Positions 5,671-5,677 of a stretch of DNA of 5,677 nt are shown here, piece after piece. A program made the translations under genes and the position numbers. The notes under the pieces were generated by a model, which worked only from the letters and a program-made list of their open reading frames with translations, made no database searches and had not been told where the DNA came from. Location of the stretch: NCBI GenBank assembly GCA_029856625.1, contig JAHKLG010000094.1, forward strand, positions 1 through 5,677. The letters run 5' to 3'. Every line of letters begins with the position of its first letter. Position 1 is the stretch's first letter. The DNA is from Candidatus Njordarchaeota archaeon (lineage in GTDB: Archaea > Asgardarchaeota > Njordarchaeia > Njordarchaeales > Njordarchaeaceae).

Positions 5671-5677
5671 TTTATAA
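5671..5677 (-). promoter_or_regulatory. Candidate TATA box for the broken gene and the downstream propeller gene
   Basis: The minus strand reads TTATAAA at the very edge of the window, centred about 24 bases before the GTG at 5650. This is close to archaeal TATA-to-start spacing for leaderless transcripts. Any BRE element would be outside the window. Confidence 0.4.

Noticed and set aside
1..5677. CRISPR array, insertion sequence, tRNA, rRNA or toxin-antitoxin pair
   Set aside because: No spaced direct repeats, transposase motifs, terminal repeats, cloverleaf or small paired genes were found on either strand.

Overview
The window looks like chromosomal DNA from an anaerobic, probably thermophilic archaeon of the Thermoproteota (crenarchaeal) type. 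This is inferred from an archaeal-style anaerobic ribonucleotide reductase (NrdD), a DUF429 protein, arginine codons dominated by AGA/AGG, AT-rich spacers, GGTGAT-type ribosome binding sites on some genes and apparently leaderless or weakly led starts on others. Genus cannot be told from the sequence alone.

Layout. (1) Positions 1-516, minus strand: the N-terminal 172 residues of a secreted protein resembling the DUF2330 family, with a clear signal peptide; its C-terminus lies outside the window. (2) 517-929: a 413-bp divergent intergenic region. Next to the secreted-protein gene it holds a striking 66-bp inverted repeat built from two copies of ATGTT-N8-AACAT. Closer to nrdD it holds two mutually exclusive small hairpins and a T-rich leader. 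(3) 930-2957, plus strand: nrdD, complete, with its zinc site and glycyl-radical motif. (4) 3024-3638, plus strand: a DUF429 protein with a predicted RNase H-like fold. (5) 3635-5074, minus strand: a membrane-anchored extracellular FG-GAP/PQQ-like beta-propeller protein whose stop codon overlaps that of the DUF429 gene. (6) 5089-5650, minus strand: an unrecognised secreted-type protein that looks broken by one frameshift inside a TAGT tandem repeat. It lies 14 bp upstream of the propeller gene and probably shares its transcript.

The two plus-strand genes are intracellular (deoxynucleotide synthesis and a nuclease-like protein of unknown job). The three minus-strand genes all encode exported or surface proteins. 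Nothing in the sequence ties the two groups into one pathway. No nrdG activase, mobile element, CRISPR array, tRNA or rRNA was seen. The observations most worth checking are the paired dyad elements at 587-652 and the repeat-associated frameshift at 5541-5551.
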